64,000 nucleotides of DNA from an uncultured Bacilli bacterium (GTDB taxonomy: Bacteria; Bacillota_I; Bacilli_A; RF39; UBA660): the NCBI GenBank assembly GCA_934167465.1, contig CAKPKR010000004.1, positions 25,407 to 89,406 of the forward strand. The letters are read 5' to 3'. The notes under the pieces are model-generated. The model had not been told where the DNA came from. It was given only the letters and a program-made list of their open reading frames with translations, and searched no databases. Positions 17,296 through 25,564 of the stretch are shown piece after piece. Position 1 is the first letter of the stretch; each line of letters opens with the position of its first letter. A program made the position numbers and the translations under genes.

Positions 17296-17351
17296 TATTA
17301 TATATAATAGAAAAATATAGTAAAACTATTGGGTCGTGAATAAATGTTTGA

Positions 17352-17357
17352 TATAAT
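17352..17357 (+). promoter_or_regulatory. -10 element of toxin mRNA B
   Basis: A perfect TATAAT with a weak -35 (TTGGGT, 17329-17334, 17-bp spacer). The expected start near 17364 again coincides with the 5' pairing arm. Confidence 0.55.
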
Positions 17358-17363
17358 TTTATT

Positions 17364-17597
17364 AGGAACATTTAATGTGAGTGTCGTCCTCCAGTCTTGA
17401 AAAAGGAAGGATGTAGATATCGATGAAAAAAAGAGTTTATGTGATTAAACTCCTAAGATACATCTATATCATTTTATCACTTCATACCTTATTGGTATTA
17501 GTCATAAAAAAAATAGACACTCATCTGCTTAGATAGAGTGTCCAACTCAATTAATTGAGGCGACATTCACTTGCAACTTTAAATGTTTCTCTTTTTT
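17364..17597 (+). ncRNA. Structured toxin mRNA B with long-range 5'-3' pairing
   Basis: AGGAACATTTAA (17364-17375) pairs with TTTAAATGTTTCT near 17580-17590. GTGAGTGTCGTCCTC (17377-17391) pairs with GAGGCGACATTCAC (17557-17570). A T6 run follows at 17592. The architecture is the same as copy A, with the flanking sequences diverged but the pairing kept. Confidence 0.6.
17423..17536 (+). CDS. Putative type I toxin peptide B (37 aa, extended)
   Basis: ATG 17423 to TAG 17534-17536 encodes MKKRVY followed by a membrane helix containing His and a C-terminal extension IDTHLLR. Compared with copy A, one base is missing at the stop, turning TGA read-out into ATAGAC. Translation therefore runs into the antisense terminator hairpin and ends seven codons later. 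The ribosome site GGAAGG is farther from the ATG (13 bp) than in copy A. It may be a weakened or decayed toxin, or a diverged variant. Confidence 0.5.
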   Translation: MKKRVYVIKLLRYIYIILSLHTLLVLVIKKIDTHLLR

Positions 17598-17619
17598 ATT
17601 TTATGCAAGTTTTCTTGCT
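17507..17619 (-). ncRNA. Candidate antitoxin antisense RNA B
   Basis: Minus-strand TTGCAA (17655-17650), 18-bp spacer and TATTAT (17631-17626) predict a start near 17619. The RNA ends at a GACACTC/GAGTGTC hairpin (17542-17516) followed by T8. Position relative to the toxin gene is as in copy A. Confidence 0.5.
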
Positions 17620-17662
17620 AAATACATAATAACATAAAAAAAGAACTTTTTGCAAGTTCTCT

Positions 17663-17710
17663 ATATATAAAGTTCGAATAGTTCGAACAGATTCGTCACT
17701 GGTGCGAGTG
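17663..17710. repeat. tRNA-Leu 3' end plus terminator, parental copy
   Basis: Contains the true tRNA-Leu acceptor end (17700-17710) and, on the minus strand downstream, a GTTCGAA/TTCGAAC hairpin with a T-rich tail that should terminate the tRNA transcript. Its duplicate is at 16501-16547. Confidence 0.7.
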
Positions 17711-17784
17711 AAGGGACTTGAACCCCCATGTCGTAAGACACTAGATCCTAAGTCTAGCGCGTCTGCCAATTTCGCCACACTCGC
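17700..17784 (-). tRNA. tRNA-Leu (anticodon TAG)
   Basis: 85 nt with encoded CCA. Acceptor stem GCGAGTG/CACTCGC, D arm with GGCGAAATTGGCAGAC, anticodon stem CTAGA/TCTAG with loop CTTAGGA (anticodon TAG), a long class II variable arm and T arm GGGGGTTCAAGTCCCTT. It reads CUA/CUN leucine codons. Confidence 0.95.
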
Positions 17785-17794
17785 AAATAAAAAA

Positions 17795-17871
17795 TGGTGG
17801 ACCCTATAGGACTCGAACCTATGACCGCACGGTTATGAGCCGCGTGCTCTAACCAACTGAGCTAAGGGTCC
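17795..17871 (-). tRNA. tRNA with CAT anticodon, probably tRNA-Ile2 (lysidine type)
   Basis: 77 nt with encoded CCA and a complete cloverleaf (GGACCCT/AGGGTCC acceptor stem). The anticodon loop is CTCATAA, the form usual for tRNA-Ile2, whose C34 is modified by TilS. Elongator tRNA-Met usually has TTCATAC. Elongator Met therefore remains an alternative. It lies 10 bp upstream of tRNA-Leu in the same transcript. Confidence 0.9.
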
Positions 17872-17891
17872 ATACTTATCAGTACTTCTAC

Positions 17892-17920
17892 ATAATAACA
17901 TAAATTAAGAATATATGCAA
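17892..17920 (-). promoter_or_regulatory. Promoter of the tRNA pair
   Basis: Minus-strand TTGCAT (17920-17915), 17-bp spacer, TATTAT (17897-17892), about 20 bp upstream of the first tRNA. Confidence 0.65.
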
Positions 17921-18011
17921 TAAAAAAATTGAAAAAATGAGTAAAAAAATAAAAAAATGATAGTATACTTAACTAAATAGATATGATATAATTAATCAAG
18001 GAAGTGATAAT

Positions 18012-19409
18012 ATGAAAATATATAATACCCTTACTAAAAAACTAGAAGAATTTAAATCAATTGAACCTAATAAAGTTAAAATGTATACATGTGGTCCTAC
18101 AGTATATAATTATGCTCATATAGGTAATTTGAGAACATATATATCAGAAGATATATTAGAAAAATCACTTAACTATATTGGCTATGATGTTGAAAGATGT
18201 ATGAATATAACTGATGTTGGACACTTAGTTAGTGATTCTGATACTGGCGAAGATAAAATGTCAGTTGCAGCTTCTAGAGAACATAAATCTGTTCTAGATA
18301 TAGCAGAGTTTTATAAAAATGCATTTTTTAGTGATATTGAAAAACTCAACATAAAAAAACCAAAATATATTAGTAATGCTACTGATAATATTGACGAATA
18401 TATAAAAGTAATTTCAAAATTATTAGAAAATGATTATGCTTATATATCAAATGGTAATGTATATTTTGATACTGAAAAATACGATAAATACTATGAGCTA
18501 TCTGGAAGAAATAAAGAAGAATTATTAATCGCAGCTCGTGAAACTGTTGAAGAAGATGTTGGAAAGAAAAATCCCACTGATTTTGGATTATGGTTTACAA
18601 ATTCAAAATTTAATAATCAAGAATTAAAATGGGATTCACCTTGGGGAGTAGGGTATCCAGGATGGCATATTGAATGTTCTTGTATATCTATGAAATTTTT
18701 AGGAGAAAATTTAGATATCCATTGTGGTGCTATCGACGCTATATTTCCACATCATACTAATGAAATAGCCCAATCAGAATGTTATTTAGGGCATAAGTGG
18801 TGCAACTACTGGGTTCATATGGAATTTTTAAATGATGCAACAGGTAAAATGAGTAAATCTAAAGGAGAATTTCTAACACTTTCATTATTAGAAAAAAAAG
18901 GATACAAACCATTAGAATATAGATATTTTTGTTTAGGAAGTCATTATCGTAAACAATTAGTTTTTACATATGATGCTTTAGAAATTGCTAAAACAAGTTA
19001 TAATAAACTAATAAATAAAATTAAAACAATAAAGAAAGATAATAGCAAACTAAACAATGAAGTAATAAAAGAATATCAAAATAAATTTAAAGAAACATTA
19101 GAAAATGATTTAAATACATCTTCTGCTTTAACACTTCTTTACGATGTTATAAAAGATGAAAATTTAAATAATAACTCAAAACTATATTTAATTGAAGATT
19201 TTGACAAAGTATTATCTTTAAATTTAATTAGTGAAGAAACAGAAATAGATGAAGAAACAAAAAAATATATTGAAGAAATGATTTTAAAAAGAAAAGAAGC
19301 TAAAATAAATAAAGATTTTGAATTAGCAGACAAAATAAGAAATGAATTATTAGAAAAAGGGATAGCAATAAAAGATACTAGAGAAGGGACAATTTACGAA
19401 ATAATATAA
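18012..19409 (+). CDS. cysS: Cysteinyl-tRNA synthetase
   Basis: A 465-residue class I synthetase charging tRNA-Cys. TCGPTVYNYAHIGN near the N-terminus includes a zinc Cys and the HIGH-equivalent HIGN. Further zinc ligands are in HIECSC and FPHHTNEIAQSE, and the KMSKS loop is GKMSKSKGE. The C-terminal helical domain has the usual KIRNELLEKGIAIKDT ending. Length is normal. GGAAGTGATAAT precedes the start, and a TATAAT -10 lies at about 17986. The next gene begins 1 bp after its stop. Confidence 0.97.
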   Translation: MKIYNTLTKKLEEFKSIEPNKVKMYTCGPTVYNYAHIGNLRTYISEDILEKSLNYIGYDVERCMNITDVGHLVSDSDTGEDKMSVAASREHKSVLDIAEFYKNAFFSDIEKLNIKKPKYISNATDNIDEYIKVISKLLENDYAYISNGNVYFDTEKYDKYYELSGRNKEELLIAARETVEEDVGKKNPTDFGLWFTNSKFNNQELKWDSPWGVGYPGWHIECSCISMKFLGENLDIHCGAIDAIFPHHTNEIAQSECYLGHKWCNYWVHMEFLNDATGKMSKSKGEFLTLSLLEKKGYKPLEYRYFCLGSHYRKQLVFTYDALEIAKTSYNKLINKIKTIKKDNSKLNNEVIKEYQNKFKETLENDLNTSSALTLLYDVIKDENLNNNSKLYLIEDFDKVLSLNLISEETEIDEETKKYIEEMILKRKEAKINKDFELADKIRNELLEKGIAIKDTREGTIYEII

Positions 19410-19410
19410 T

Positions 19411-20106
19411 ATGGATATTTATACATTACAATTAGAGAATTTTTTAACATTTTTACTTTTTATAATAGGAATCATAATAGTTGGTTATGCACAAATTAAA
19501 ATTAATGTTACATATTCAAAATATAAAAAAATAGAAAATACTAAAAAAATATCAGGTAGTGAAGTTGCTAGAGAAATATTAAAAGCAAATGGTCTAGATA
19601 ATATTTATGTAGTTGAAACAAGAGGCGAATTAACTGATCATTATGATCCAACTAGAAAAGTTATCAAATTATCATCTGACATTTTTCATGGTAAAACTAT
19701 AGCTGCAATGGCTGTAGCTGCTCATGAATGTGGACATGCTATTCAAGATAAAGAAAATTATACATTTATGAGAATTCGTCATATGCTAGTTCCAATCGTA
19801 AATTTAGTAAGTTATATAGGATATTTTTCAATTTTAATAGGTCTTTTAGCAGGTTTAACAGGTTATTTGTTAGCAGGTATTATTACCTTGTCAGCAACTA
19901 TAATTTTTCAATTAGTAACATTACCAGTTGAATTTGATGCTTCAAAAAGAGCAAGAAAACAAATTTTAAAATTAAACTTAGATAATGATGATACAGGAAT
20001 TAGATCAATGCTTAGTGCAGCCGCATTTACTTATGTTGCATCATTAATATCAACAATGCTAAATTTACTTAGATTAATAATAATGTTTAATAAAAGGGAT
20101 GAATAA
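19411..20106 (+). CDS. Membrane zinc metallopeptidase (Zn_peptidase_2/YugP family)
   Basis: A 231-residue membrane protein with hydrophobic segments at about 8-28, 118-145 and 205-225. The gluzincin-type motif HECGH is at 105-109, and a probable third ligand Glu is in LPVEFDASKRA. This family is common in Firmicutes with no settled substrate. It begins 1 bp after cysS, implying translational coupling; the pairing may simply be operonic. Confident on family, not on role. Confidence 0.88.
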   Translation: MDIYTLQLENFLTFLLFIIGIIIVGYAQIKINVTYSKYKKIENTKKISGSEVAREILKANGLDNIYVVETRGELTDHYDPTRKVIKLSSDIFHGKTIAAMAVAAHECGHAIQDKENYTFMRIRHMLVPIVNLVSYIGYFSILIGLLAGLTGYLLAGIITLSATIIFQLVTLPVEFDASKRARKQILKLNLDNDDTGIRSMLSAAAFTYVASLISTMLNLLRLIIMFNKRDE

Positions 20107-20171
20107 TCTCTTTTATTTACTTTATAATAAAAAAATGTTATAATTTACTTAAGATAAGCTATGGTGATTGT

Positions 20172-21731
20172 ATGAATGAAACATATTTAAATGAATATTT
20201 TAGATATATTAAAGTAGTTTTTTTAAGAGAATATTCAAAATATTTAAGTGAAGAAAAAATAAATAAAATTAGAAATATGAATAATATTTTTAAAGTTGAT
20301 GATATAAGCAAATATAAAATTTTTATAACTGACAAAATAAATGTCTGCACAAATATTGTAGACTTTATAAAAGAAAATAATTTAAATAATGACTCTGACT
20401 TAAGAGATATATCAATTGATGGAAGAATTTATGTTAAATATTTACTAGATAATAAAAATACACCAATCAAATTTATCTTAGATACAATTTTAGAAACAAT
20501 TATAAGATATTTTATTGGAAACTGTGATGATGTTATTAAAATAGGAACAGCCGATATGATTACCGAATATTTAGTTCAAAAATATAATTTAAAAAATGTT
20601 AGACCATATAAATCAAAAGAAATGGAAATAGCTTCTAAAATAAAAGAATTAGTAACTGATGATATATTTTACGAATCAGTATTAAATGATAAAAATCAAA
20701 TAATAGATAAATATAATGAATATATTAATAGTGAATTATATGGTTTGGATTATGAAAATTTAGTAAAAGAATTAAATAAAGAGTATTTTGATGGTTACTA
20801 CAAAAAAATAGGTAAAGTATATTTTTCTGATACTTTATATGATTATGAAAATATTAATTATAATAAAATATTAAATGAATTAAATAAAATTAATGAATAT
20901 CATAATAAAGATATTAATACTAAAATAAATCGTATTTTATCAGCCAAAAGAGGAATAGAAGAATTAAAAAATCACTTACTTATTTTTAGTAATAATGAGC
21001 AATTTTTAATAAATAATTCGCTTATTGAAATTGATAGTATTTTAAATAAAATTGACGAAACAAATATTGAAATAATCTATCCAAAATTTGAAAAAATTGA
21101 GGACCAATTATTTCCTTTAATTCAGAAACTATGGAAAAAAGAAATCAATAATCCACTATACTATACAGAAGAGAATAATTTTAAATTTTTAATAGGCGAT
21201 TATCCTGATAATAGGTTAACAGAAACAAGATTAGTTTCTAATTATCAATTGGATAGAATTCCTTGCAAAATAAAAGAATATGGATTTATATATGGTGTAA
21301 ATGATAATATTGTTTATTCATCTACTAAAAATTTTTTATACTCAGTTCATAATGATGAATTAGAAATAGATGATATAAGTGATTCAAAATTAATAACTCC
21401 AAATATAATTATAAATGATAACCTAAAAAATAATAATTTAACAGGTAAAATTTTATTAGAAAACGCCATACCTTGTGGTATATATGTTATGAGTGATATT
21501 GAATCAAAATATTATGAAAAAGCTTTGGAACTAGCTGATAAATATGAATTACCACTTGTAAAAATAAATTGTATACCACCACAAATAAAAAATGAGGAGA
21601 TAGAAATACCTGAACAAAAAGAAAAAAGAATAGAAAAACAACCAAAAATATCATTAAAAGATAGACTTAAAAATTTTAGTCATAAAATGATTTATGATGA
21701 AGAAATAGAAGAATTTAAAAAGACAATATAA
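20172..21731 (+). CDS. Hypothetical protein (519 aa)
   Basis: No family recognised. It is a large, Asn/Lys/Ile-rich soluble protein, mostly helical to about residue 300, then mixed. The C-terminal region contains KALELADKYELPLVKINCIPPQ followed by a Lys/Glu-rich tail, KQPKISLKDRLKNFSHKM. There is no signal peptide or membrane segment. The start follows GGTGATTGT. It lies upstream of the SirA-like/ylbD/ylbE/rsmD run and may belong to that unit. Confidence 0.6.
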   Translation: MNETYLNEYFRYIKVVFLREYSKYLSEEKINKIRNMNNIFKVDDISKYKIFITDKINVCTNIVDFIKENNLNNDSDLRDISIDGRIYVKYLLDNKNTPIKFILDTILETIIRYFIGNCDDVIKIGTADMITEYLVQKYNLKNVRPYKSKEMEIASKIKELVTDDIFYESVLNDKNQIIDKYNEYINSELYGLDYENLVKELNKEYFDGYYKKIGKVYFSDTLYDYENINYNKILNELNKINEYHNKDINTKINRILSAKRGIEELKNHLLIFSNNEQFLINNSLIEIDSILNKIDETNIEIIYPKFEKIEDQLFPLIQKLWKKEINNPLYYTEENNFKFLIGDYPDNRLTETRLVSNYQLDRIPCKIKEYGFIYGVNDNIVYSSTKNFLYSVHNDELEIDDISDSKLITPNIIINDNLKNNNLTGKILLENAIPCGIYVMSDIESKYYEKALELADKYELPLVKINCIPPQIKNEEIEIPEQKEKRIEKQPKISLKDRLKNFSHKMIYDEEIEEFKKTI

Positions 21732-21781
21732 TTAGAAAAAATACGACAAATAGATATTGTAATATATTATTGGTGAAATAT

Positions 21782-22195
21782 ATGAATAAATACTATTTGT
21801 TTATTATTGATAAAAAATTAATTAAAGAATATAAGAACAAATCATATGTTTTATATAAATTACTAGAAACATTATATAAAAGTGAAACATATGATTTTTG
21901 TTATGGAATAAAAATATATTGGCAAATATGTAATAATATATCAGTAAAACTTTTAAGTAATTATATAAATAATAGGATTAATACAATCAAAATAAATGAA
22001 AAAATAATAAAATTAAAGAATGAGAAAACTTATATTCAATTGATGTATCCATGTATTATTGTAAAAACCAAAAATAAAAAAAATAATATATTTAAAATCT
22101 TTAACATATATAATAGAGATATATTTGTTTGTGACTTTGAAAATAAAGATTATTATTGGTTAAATGAGTATTTAAAAATAGGCAAATATAATTAA
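21782..22195 (+). CDS. SirA-like protein (sporulation inhibitor of replication), tentative
   Basis: A 137-residue protein starting at ATG 21782 after GGTGAAATAT (an in-frame TTG at 21770 is less likely). The opening NKYYLFIIDKKLI and closing DFENKDYYWLNEYLK resemble the ends of Bacillus SirA, which binds DnaA domain I to block initiation during sporulation. The middle is divergent and Lys/Asn-rich. The neighbours ylbD and ylbE are also sporulation-associated, which supports the guess. I cannot exclude an unrelated short protein. Confidence 0.45.
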   Translation: MNKYYLFIIDKKLIKEYKNKSYVLYKLLETLYKSETYDFCYGIKIYWQICNNISVKLLSNYINNRINTIKINEKIIKLKNEKTYIQLMYPCIIVKTKNKKNNIFKIFNIYNRDIFVCDFENKDYYWLNEYLKIGKYN

Positions 22196-22225
22196 TTTTT
22201 ACATACAATATTATAGGTGGTCAAT

Positions 22226-22579
22226 ATGAGTAAAATAGCTGAATTTAAAGATTTTGTTAAAACTAATCCCTCACTTTTAAAATATGTAAATAATAATGAA
22301 ATGAGTTGGCAAAAATTTTATGAAATGTATGATTTATATGGTAGTGATAATTCGATTTGGGACAAATATTTAAATAAAACAGAAGTAGTAGCTGAAAGTA
22401 CTAAAGCCGTAGGATTTGCTGATGTACTAGGTTGGCTAAAAAATATCGATTTGGATTCATTTCAAAATAATATAAACAGTATTCAAAGAGTAGTTGGAGT
22501 TCTTCAAGATTTAGGAACTAACGAAACAAAAAAAGAAACTTATAAACCTAGACCGGTTTATAAACATTTTGAGGATTAA
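22226..22579 (+). CDS. ylbD: YlbD-like putative spore coat protein
   Basis: A 117-residue protein. The start is ATG 22226 after AGGTGGT. The N-terminal KIAEFKDFVKTNPSLLKYV and MSWQKFYEMYDLYG match the YlbD_coat family, and a C-terminal amphipathic helix follows. In Bacillus ylbD-ylbE sits just upstream of rsmD (ylbH), and here the order ylbD-ylbE-rsmD is kept with ylbF/ylbG missing. Its stop overlaps the ylbE start by one base. The true role in this possibly non-sporulating organism is uncertain. Confidence 0.7.
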   Translation: MSKIAEFKDFVKTNPSLLKYVNNNEMSWQKFYEMYDLYGSDNSIWDKYLNKTEVVAESTKAVGFADVLGWLKNIDLDSFQNNINSIQRVVGVLQDLGTNETKKETYKPRPVYKHFED

Positions 22580-22800
22580 TGACTTTAGAAGTTCAATATA
22601 ATTTAAAATCGAATCCAATTTATATTAAATATTTGAGAGAAAATTCCAATTGGTATAAGATATTAAATCGTGATCCGAATTCTTTTAAACAATTTGTAGA
22701 AGAAGTTAAAATGAATTATAAATTAAGACCAGCAGATAAAATATCTAAAGCTTTAGAAACAATTGAAGTTCTACAAAGTGTATTATCAACAATAAAATGA
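22579..22800 (+). CDS. ylbE: YlbE-like protein
   Basis: A 73-residue protein with the family core YLRENSNWYKILNRDP. Translationally coupled to ylbD (TAATG overlap). Function unknown even in Bacillus; synteny with ylbD and rsmD supports the name. Confidence 0.7.
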   Translation: MTLEVQYNLKSNPIYIKYLRENSNWYKILNRDPNSFKQFVEEVKMNYKLRPADKISKALETIEVLQSVLSTIK

Positions 22801-22845
22801 CTTTATATTCAAAATTATAAATGATATACTATATATGGTGATTTT

Positions 22846-23373
22846 ATGCGAATTATAAGTGGTAAATATAAAGGAAGAAATATTAAAGGTTATGATATAG
22901 ATGGAACAAGGCCAACTATGGATAGGGTAAAAGAGTCACTATTTGGAAGTATTCAAAATTATATTCAAAATAGTGTTTGTTTAGATTTGTTTGCCGGTAG
23001 TGGTTCTTTAGGAATTGAAGCTATAAGTAATGGAGCACAAATTTGTTATTTCAATGATTCTAACAAGGAAGTAGTTAAATTTTTAAAAGAAAATTTGAAG
23101 GATATAGATAATTATGTTATTTCTAATAAAGAATATAATAAATTTTTAAATGAAACAAATGAACAATTTGATATAATTTTTTTAGATCCACCTTATAAAA
23201 TGAATTTGATAAATCCATCAATTGATATAATTATCAAAAGAAATTTGTTAAAAGAAAATGGATTAATAATTTGTGAATATGAAACAGAACAAATAAATTG
23301 TGGCTTAAAATTAATTAAGGAAAAAAAATATGGTTCTAAAAAAATAAATATATATAAAAACGAGTTAATATAA
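22846..23373 (+). CDS. rsmD: 16S rRNA (guanine966-N2)-methyltransferase RsmD
   Basis: A 175-residue SAM-dependent methyltransferase modifying G966 of 16S rRNA. MRIISGKYKGRNI and RPTMDRVKESLFG are typical of the N-terminus; the SAM-binding motif is LDLFAGSGSLGIEA and the catalytic motif is FLDPPYK. The start follows GGTGATTTT. The usual downstream coaD is absent; instead a convergent gene begins, with the stop codons overlapping inside a shared hairpin. Confidence 0.93.
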   Translation: MRIISGKYKGRNIKGYDIDGTRPTMDRVKESLFGSIQNYIQNSVCLDLFAGSGSLGIEAISNGAQICYFNDSNKEVVKFLKENLKDIDNYVISNKEYNKFLNETNEQFDIIFLDPPYKMNLINPSIDIIIKRNLLKENGLIICEYETEQINCGLKLIKEKKYGSKKINIYKNELI

Positions 23374-23382
23374 CTCGTTTTT
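23350..23382. terminator. Bidirectional terminator overlapping two stop codons
   Basis: AAAAACGAGTTA and TAACTCGTTTTT form a hairpin with A and T tails that contains the ends of rsmD (+) and the substrate-binding-protein gene (-). Confidence 0.8.
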
Positions 23383-24219
23383 AAGTGTTTCAATATTTTC
23401 ATTTAATAAAGAAATATAATCTTCATTTAATTTTCTTTCATCATCAGTAAGATTTGAAAGAGTTTTAAACTCTAATGGTTCTAATTTATATTCACTAATA
23501 AAACTTTGAACAGTAGAATTTAAATTAGCTTTATCAAAAGTAAATATATAATTAATATTATCTTCTTCAATAGCTTTTTTAGCGTCAGATAAAATTTTAT
23601 CAGTAAGTGTAGCGCCTTCTTCCAAAGAAATAACAGTAAATCCGTATTTTTCTAAATATTTGAAAACATTACTATCAACAATAATTGTTGAACTATCAGC
23701 ATTCTCACTTAATAATTTTAATCTTGCATCTATATTTGAAATTTCTACTTTTAAACTTTCATAATTTTCTTCAATCTCGTTTTTTAAATAATGATTTTCA
23801 ATATATTCAGTTAATCCATTTTTAATATTTAAAGCCATCATTAGAAAATTTGAGGGATCTAACCATAATTCACTATTTGAATAATTATATTCCATTGTAC
23901 TACTAGCATCAATAATCATTAGATTTTTGTTATATTTAAACATCTCTGAAACATAATCTTTTTCTTTTGAAAGCCCATTAAATATATACATATTTGAACT
24001 ACTATAATCTTTAATTTGTTTTTTTGTTAACTCATAATTATCTATATTAACCTCATCAGGATAAATACTATAAACACTGCTATGATTACCATATAATTTT
24101 GTCACAATATATTCGATTGGATACACAGTAGTATAAATATCAATTCCATCTAGATTATCCTGTTTAAAACATCCTGTAAGTAAAAATAACATAAGTAACA
24201 TTGGTATTAATTTTTTCAT
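23365..24219 (-). CDS. ZnuA/PsaA-type substrate-binding lipoprotein lacking the metal ligands
   Basis: A 284-residue cluster A-I solute-binding protein. The lipoprotein signal ends LFLLTGC (Cys17). The fold is recognisable from IYTTVYPIEYIVTKLYG and LWLDPSNF. When I align by eye with PsaA, the ligands His67, His139, Glu205 fall at D60, E117 and N184, and the last Asp is also not obvious; no ligand His remains. No ABC permease or ATPase is adjacent. It overlaps yidD by 4 bp. It may bind another ligand or act as an adhesin-like relic. Confidence 0.75.
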   Translation of the reverse strand: MKKLIPMLLMLFLLTGCFKQDNLDGIDIYTTVYPIEYIVTKLYGNHSSVYSIYPDEVNIDNYELTKKQIKDYSSSNMYIFNGLSKEKDYVSEMFKYNKNLMIIDASSTMEYNYSNSELWLDPSNFLMMALNIKNGLTEYIENHYLKNEIEENYESLKVEISNIDARLKLLSENADSSTIIVDSNVFKYLEKYGFTVISLEEGATLTDKILSDAKKAIEEDNINYIFTFDKANLNSTVQSFISEYKLEPLEFKTLSNLTDDERKLNEDYISLLNENIETLKNELY

Positions 24220-24443
24220 TTTATCTTCCTTTCGTTATCAGGAACTGGATCATATCCTTTAGTACCAAAAGGATTACACCTTAATATTCTTTTAATTGTC
24301 AAAAAACTTCCTTTTAAACTTCCATAATTATTAATAGCTTCAATACCATAATTAGAACAGGTAGGTATATGTCTACATTGATAATGAAAATTACCAGGTA
24401 TTTTTTGATAAAGTTTTATCATTCCTATCAATATTTTTTTCAT
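24216..24443 (-). CDS. yidD: Membrane protein insertion efficiency factor YidD
   Basis: A 75-residue protein with the complete YidD pattern: CRHIPTCSNYG, a Gly-rich helical turn, KRILRCNPFG and GYDPVP at the end. YidD assists YidC-dependent membrane insertion at the inner leaflet. It is separated here from rpmH/rnpA/yidC and coupled instead to the lipoprotein gene through an ATGA overlap. Confidence 0.93.
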   Translation of the reverse strand: MKKILIGMIKLYQKIPGNFHYQCRHIPTCSNYGIEAINNYGSLKGSFLTIKRILRCNPFGTKGYDPVPDNERKIK

Positions 24444-24528
24444 AAATTAATTATACTAAAAATACTTAAATTTGTAAATTGTGATTTTAAAATTTATAAA
24501 ATGTGATATAATTTAGTTGGGTGATAGT

Positions 24529-25200
24529 ATGGAACTATTAAAAAAATTTAACATTGAAACAAATAATGAAGATTTGTATTTAACTGCTTTAACACATACA
24601 TCTTTTTCTAATGAAGAAAATGTGCCTAGTTACGAAAGACTAGAATATCTAGGAGATGCAGTCTTAGAACTAGTAATGAGTGAATATTTATATTTGAATT
24701 CAAATAATGATGAAGGCGAAATGACGAAACTTAGAAGTCATTATGTGTGTGAACAAGCATTATACGAATATTCAGTAGAACTAGGCTTAAATGAATATTT
24801 AAGATTGGGACATGGCGAAGAAGCAAATGGTGGTAAATATCGTAAAGCAATAGTAGCTGATATTTATGAATCATTTATTGGAGCTTTATTTTTAGATAAA
24901 GGATTAGATTGCGCTAAAAAATTTATATATGATAGTGCAATCAAACATATAGAAGAAAAAGGATTAAGTTTCTTTGATGATTATAAATCTAAATTACAAG
25001 AACTAATTCAAACAGATAAAAGAAGTCTAGAATATGTAATTATTGATGAAGAAGGACCAGCCCATAATAAGACATTTACAGCTGAAGTCAAAATAGACGA
25101 TGTTGTTTATGGAGTAGGTGTTGCCCATAGTAAAAAAGAAGCAGAACAAGAAGCAGCTAAAAGTGCTTTAGAAAAAAGTGTAGGTGAAATTAATGATTAA
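24529..25200 (+). CDS. rnc: Ribonuclease III
   Basis: A 223-residue dsRNA endonuclease for rRNA and mRNA processing. I start at ATG 24529 after GGGTGAT (an in-frame TTG at 24517 precedes it). The catalytic signature ERLEYLGDAVLEL lies near residue 40, a further acidic cluster is in KAIVADIYESFIGALF, and the C-terminal dsRNA-binding domain contains YVIIDEEGPAHNKTFTAEV. Length is normal. The usual neighbours smc and ftsY are absent. It overlaps the next gene by 8 bp. Confidence 0.96.
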   Translation: MELLKKFNIETNNEDLYLTALTHTSFSNEENVPSYERLEYLGDAVLELVMSEYLYLNSNNDEGEMTKLRSHYVCEQALYEYSVELGLNEYLRLGHGEEANGGKYRKAIVADIYESFIGALFLDKGLDCAKKFIYDSAIKHIEEKGLSFFDDYKSKLQELIQTDKRSLEYVIIDEEGPAHNKTFTAEVKIDDVVYGVGVAHSKKEAEQEAAKSALEKSVGEIND

Positions 25201-25510
25201 AATAGGTCGAAAACTAAATCCTGTAGATCATGAAAAGCCATATAAAGTATTTATTGATAATATTCAAGTGTTTGAAATATATGAGGATGAAATAAAAAAT
25301 ATAAATATCGAACCAGGAAAACACAAAATTATGGTTAAAAGTGATAAATTTATAAGTAACGAAATAGAATTTGAAAATACAACTGATGGTATAATTGAAT
25401 TCATAGTTGAACCTGACTACGCAAATAATTTAATTTCTAAATTCTTTACAAAAACACTATATGGAAAAGTTGGTTTAAAAATATCAATTAAAAATGAAAT
25501 ATATTTATAG
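25193..25510 (+). CDS. Small PEGA-like beta-sandwich protein
   Basis: A 105-residue protein starting at ATG 25193, with GGTGAAAT inside the end of rnc as ribosome site. The segment YKVFIDNIQVFEI followed by IEPGKHKIMVKSDKF has the pattern of PEGA-type surface-layer modules. No signal peptide is visible, so its location is unclear. Coupled to rnc; function unknown. Confidence 0.55.
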   Translation: MIKIGRKLNPVDHEKPYKVFIDNIQVFEIYEDEIKNINIEPGKHKIMVKSDKFISNEIEFENTTDGIIEFIVEPDYANNLISKFFTKTLYGKVGLKISIKNEIYL

Positions 25511-25564
25511 TAAGTAAATATATTTTGTTTTTGGTTAAAAAATATTTTGAAAGAAGTTGATTTT

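Noticed and set aside
17596..17778. Open frame on the minus strand over the tRNA-Leu gene
   Set aside because: It is the tRNA and its terminator read as protein; no ribosome site and no protein-like composition.
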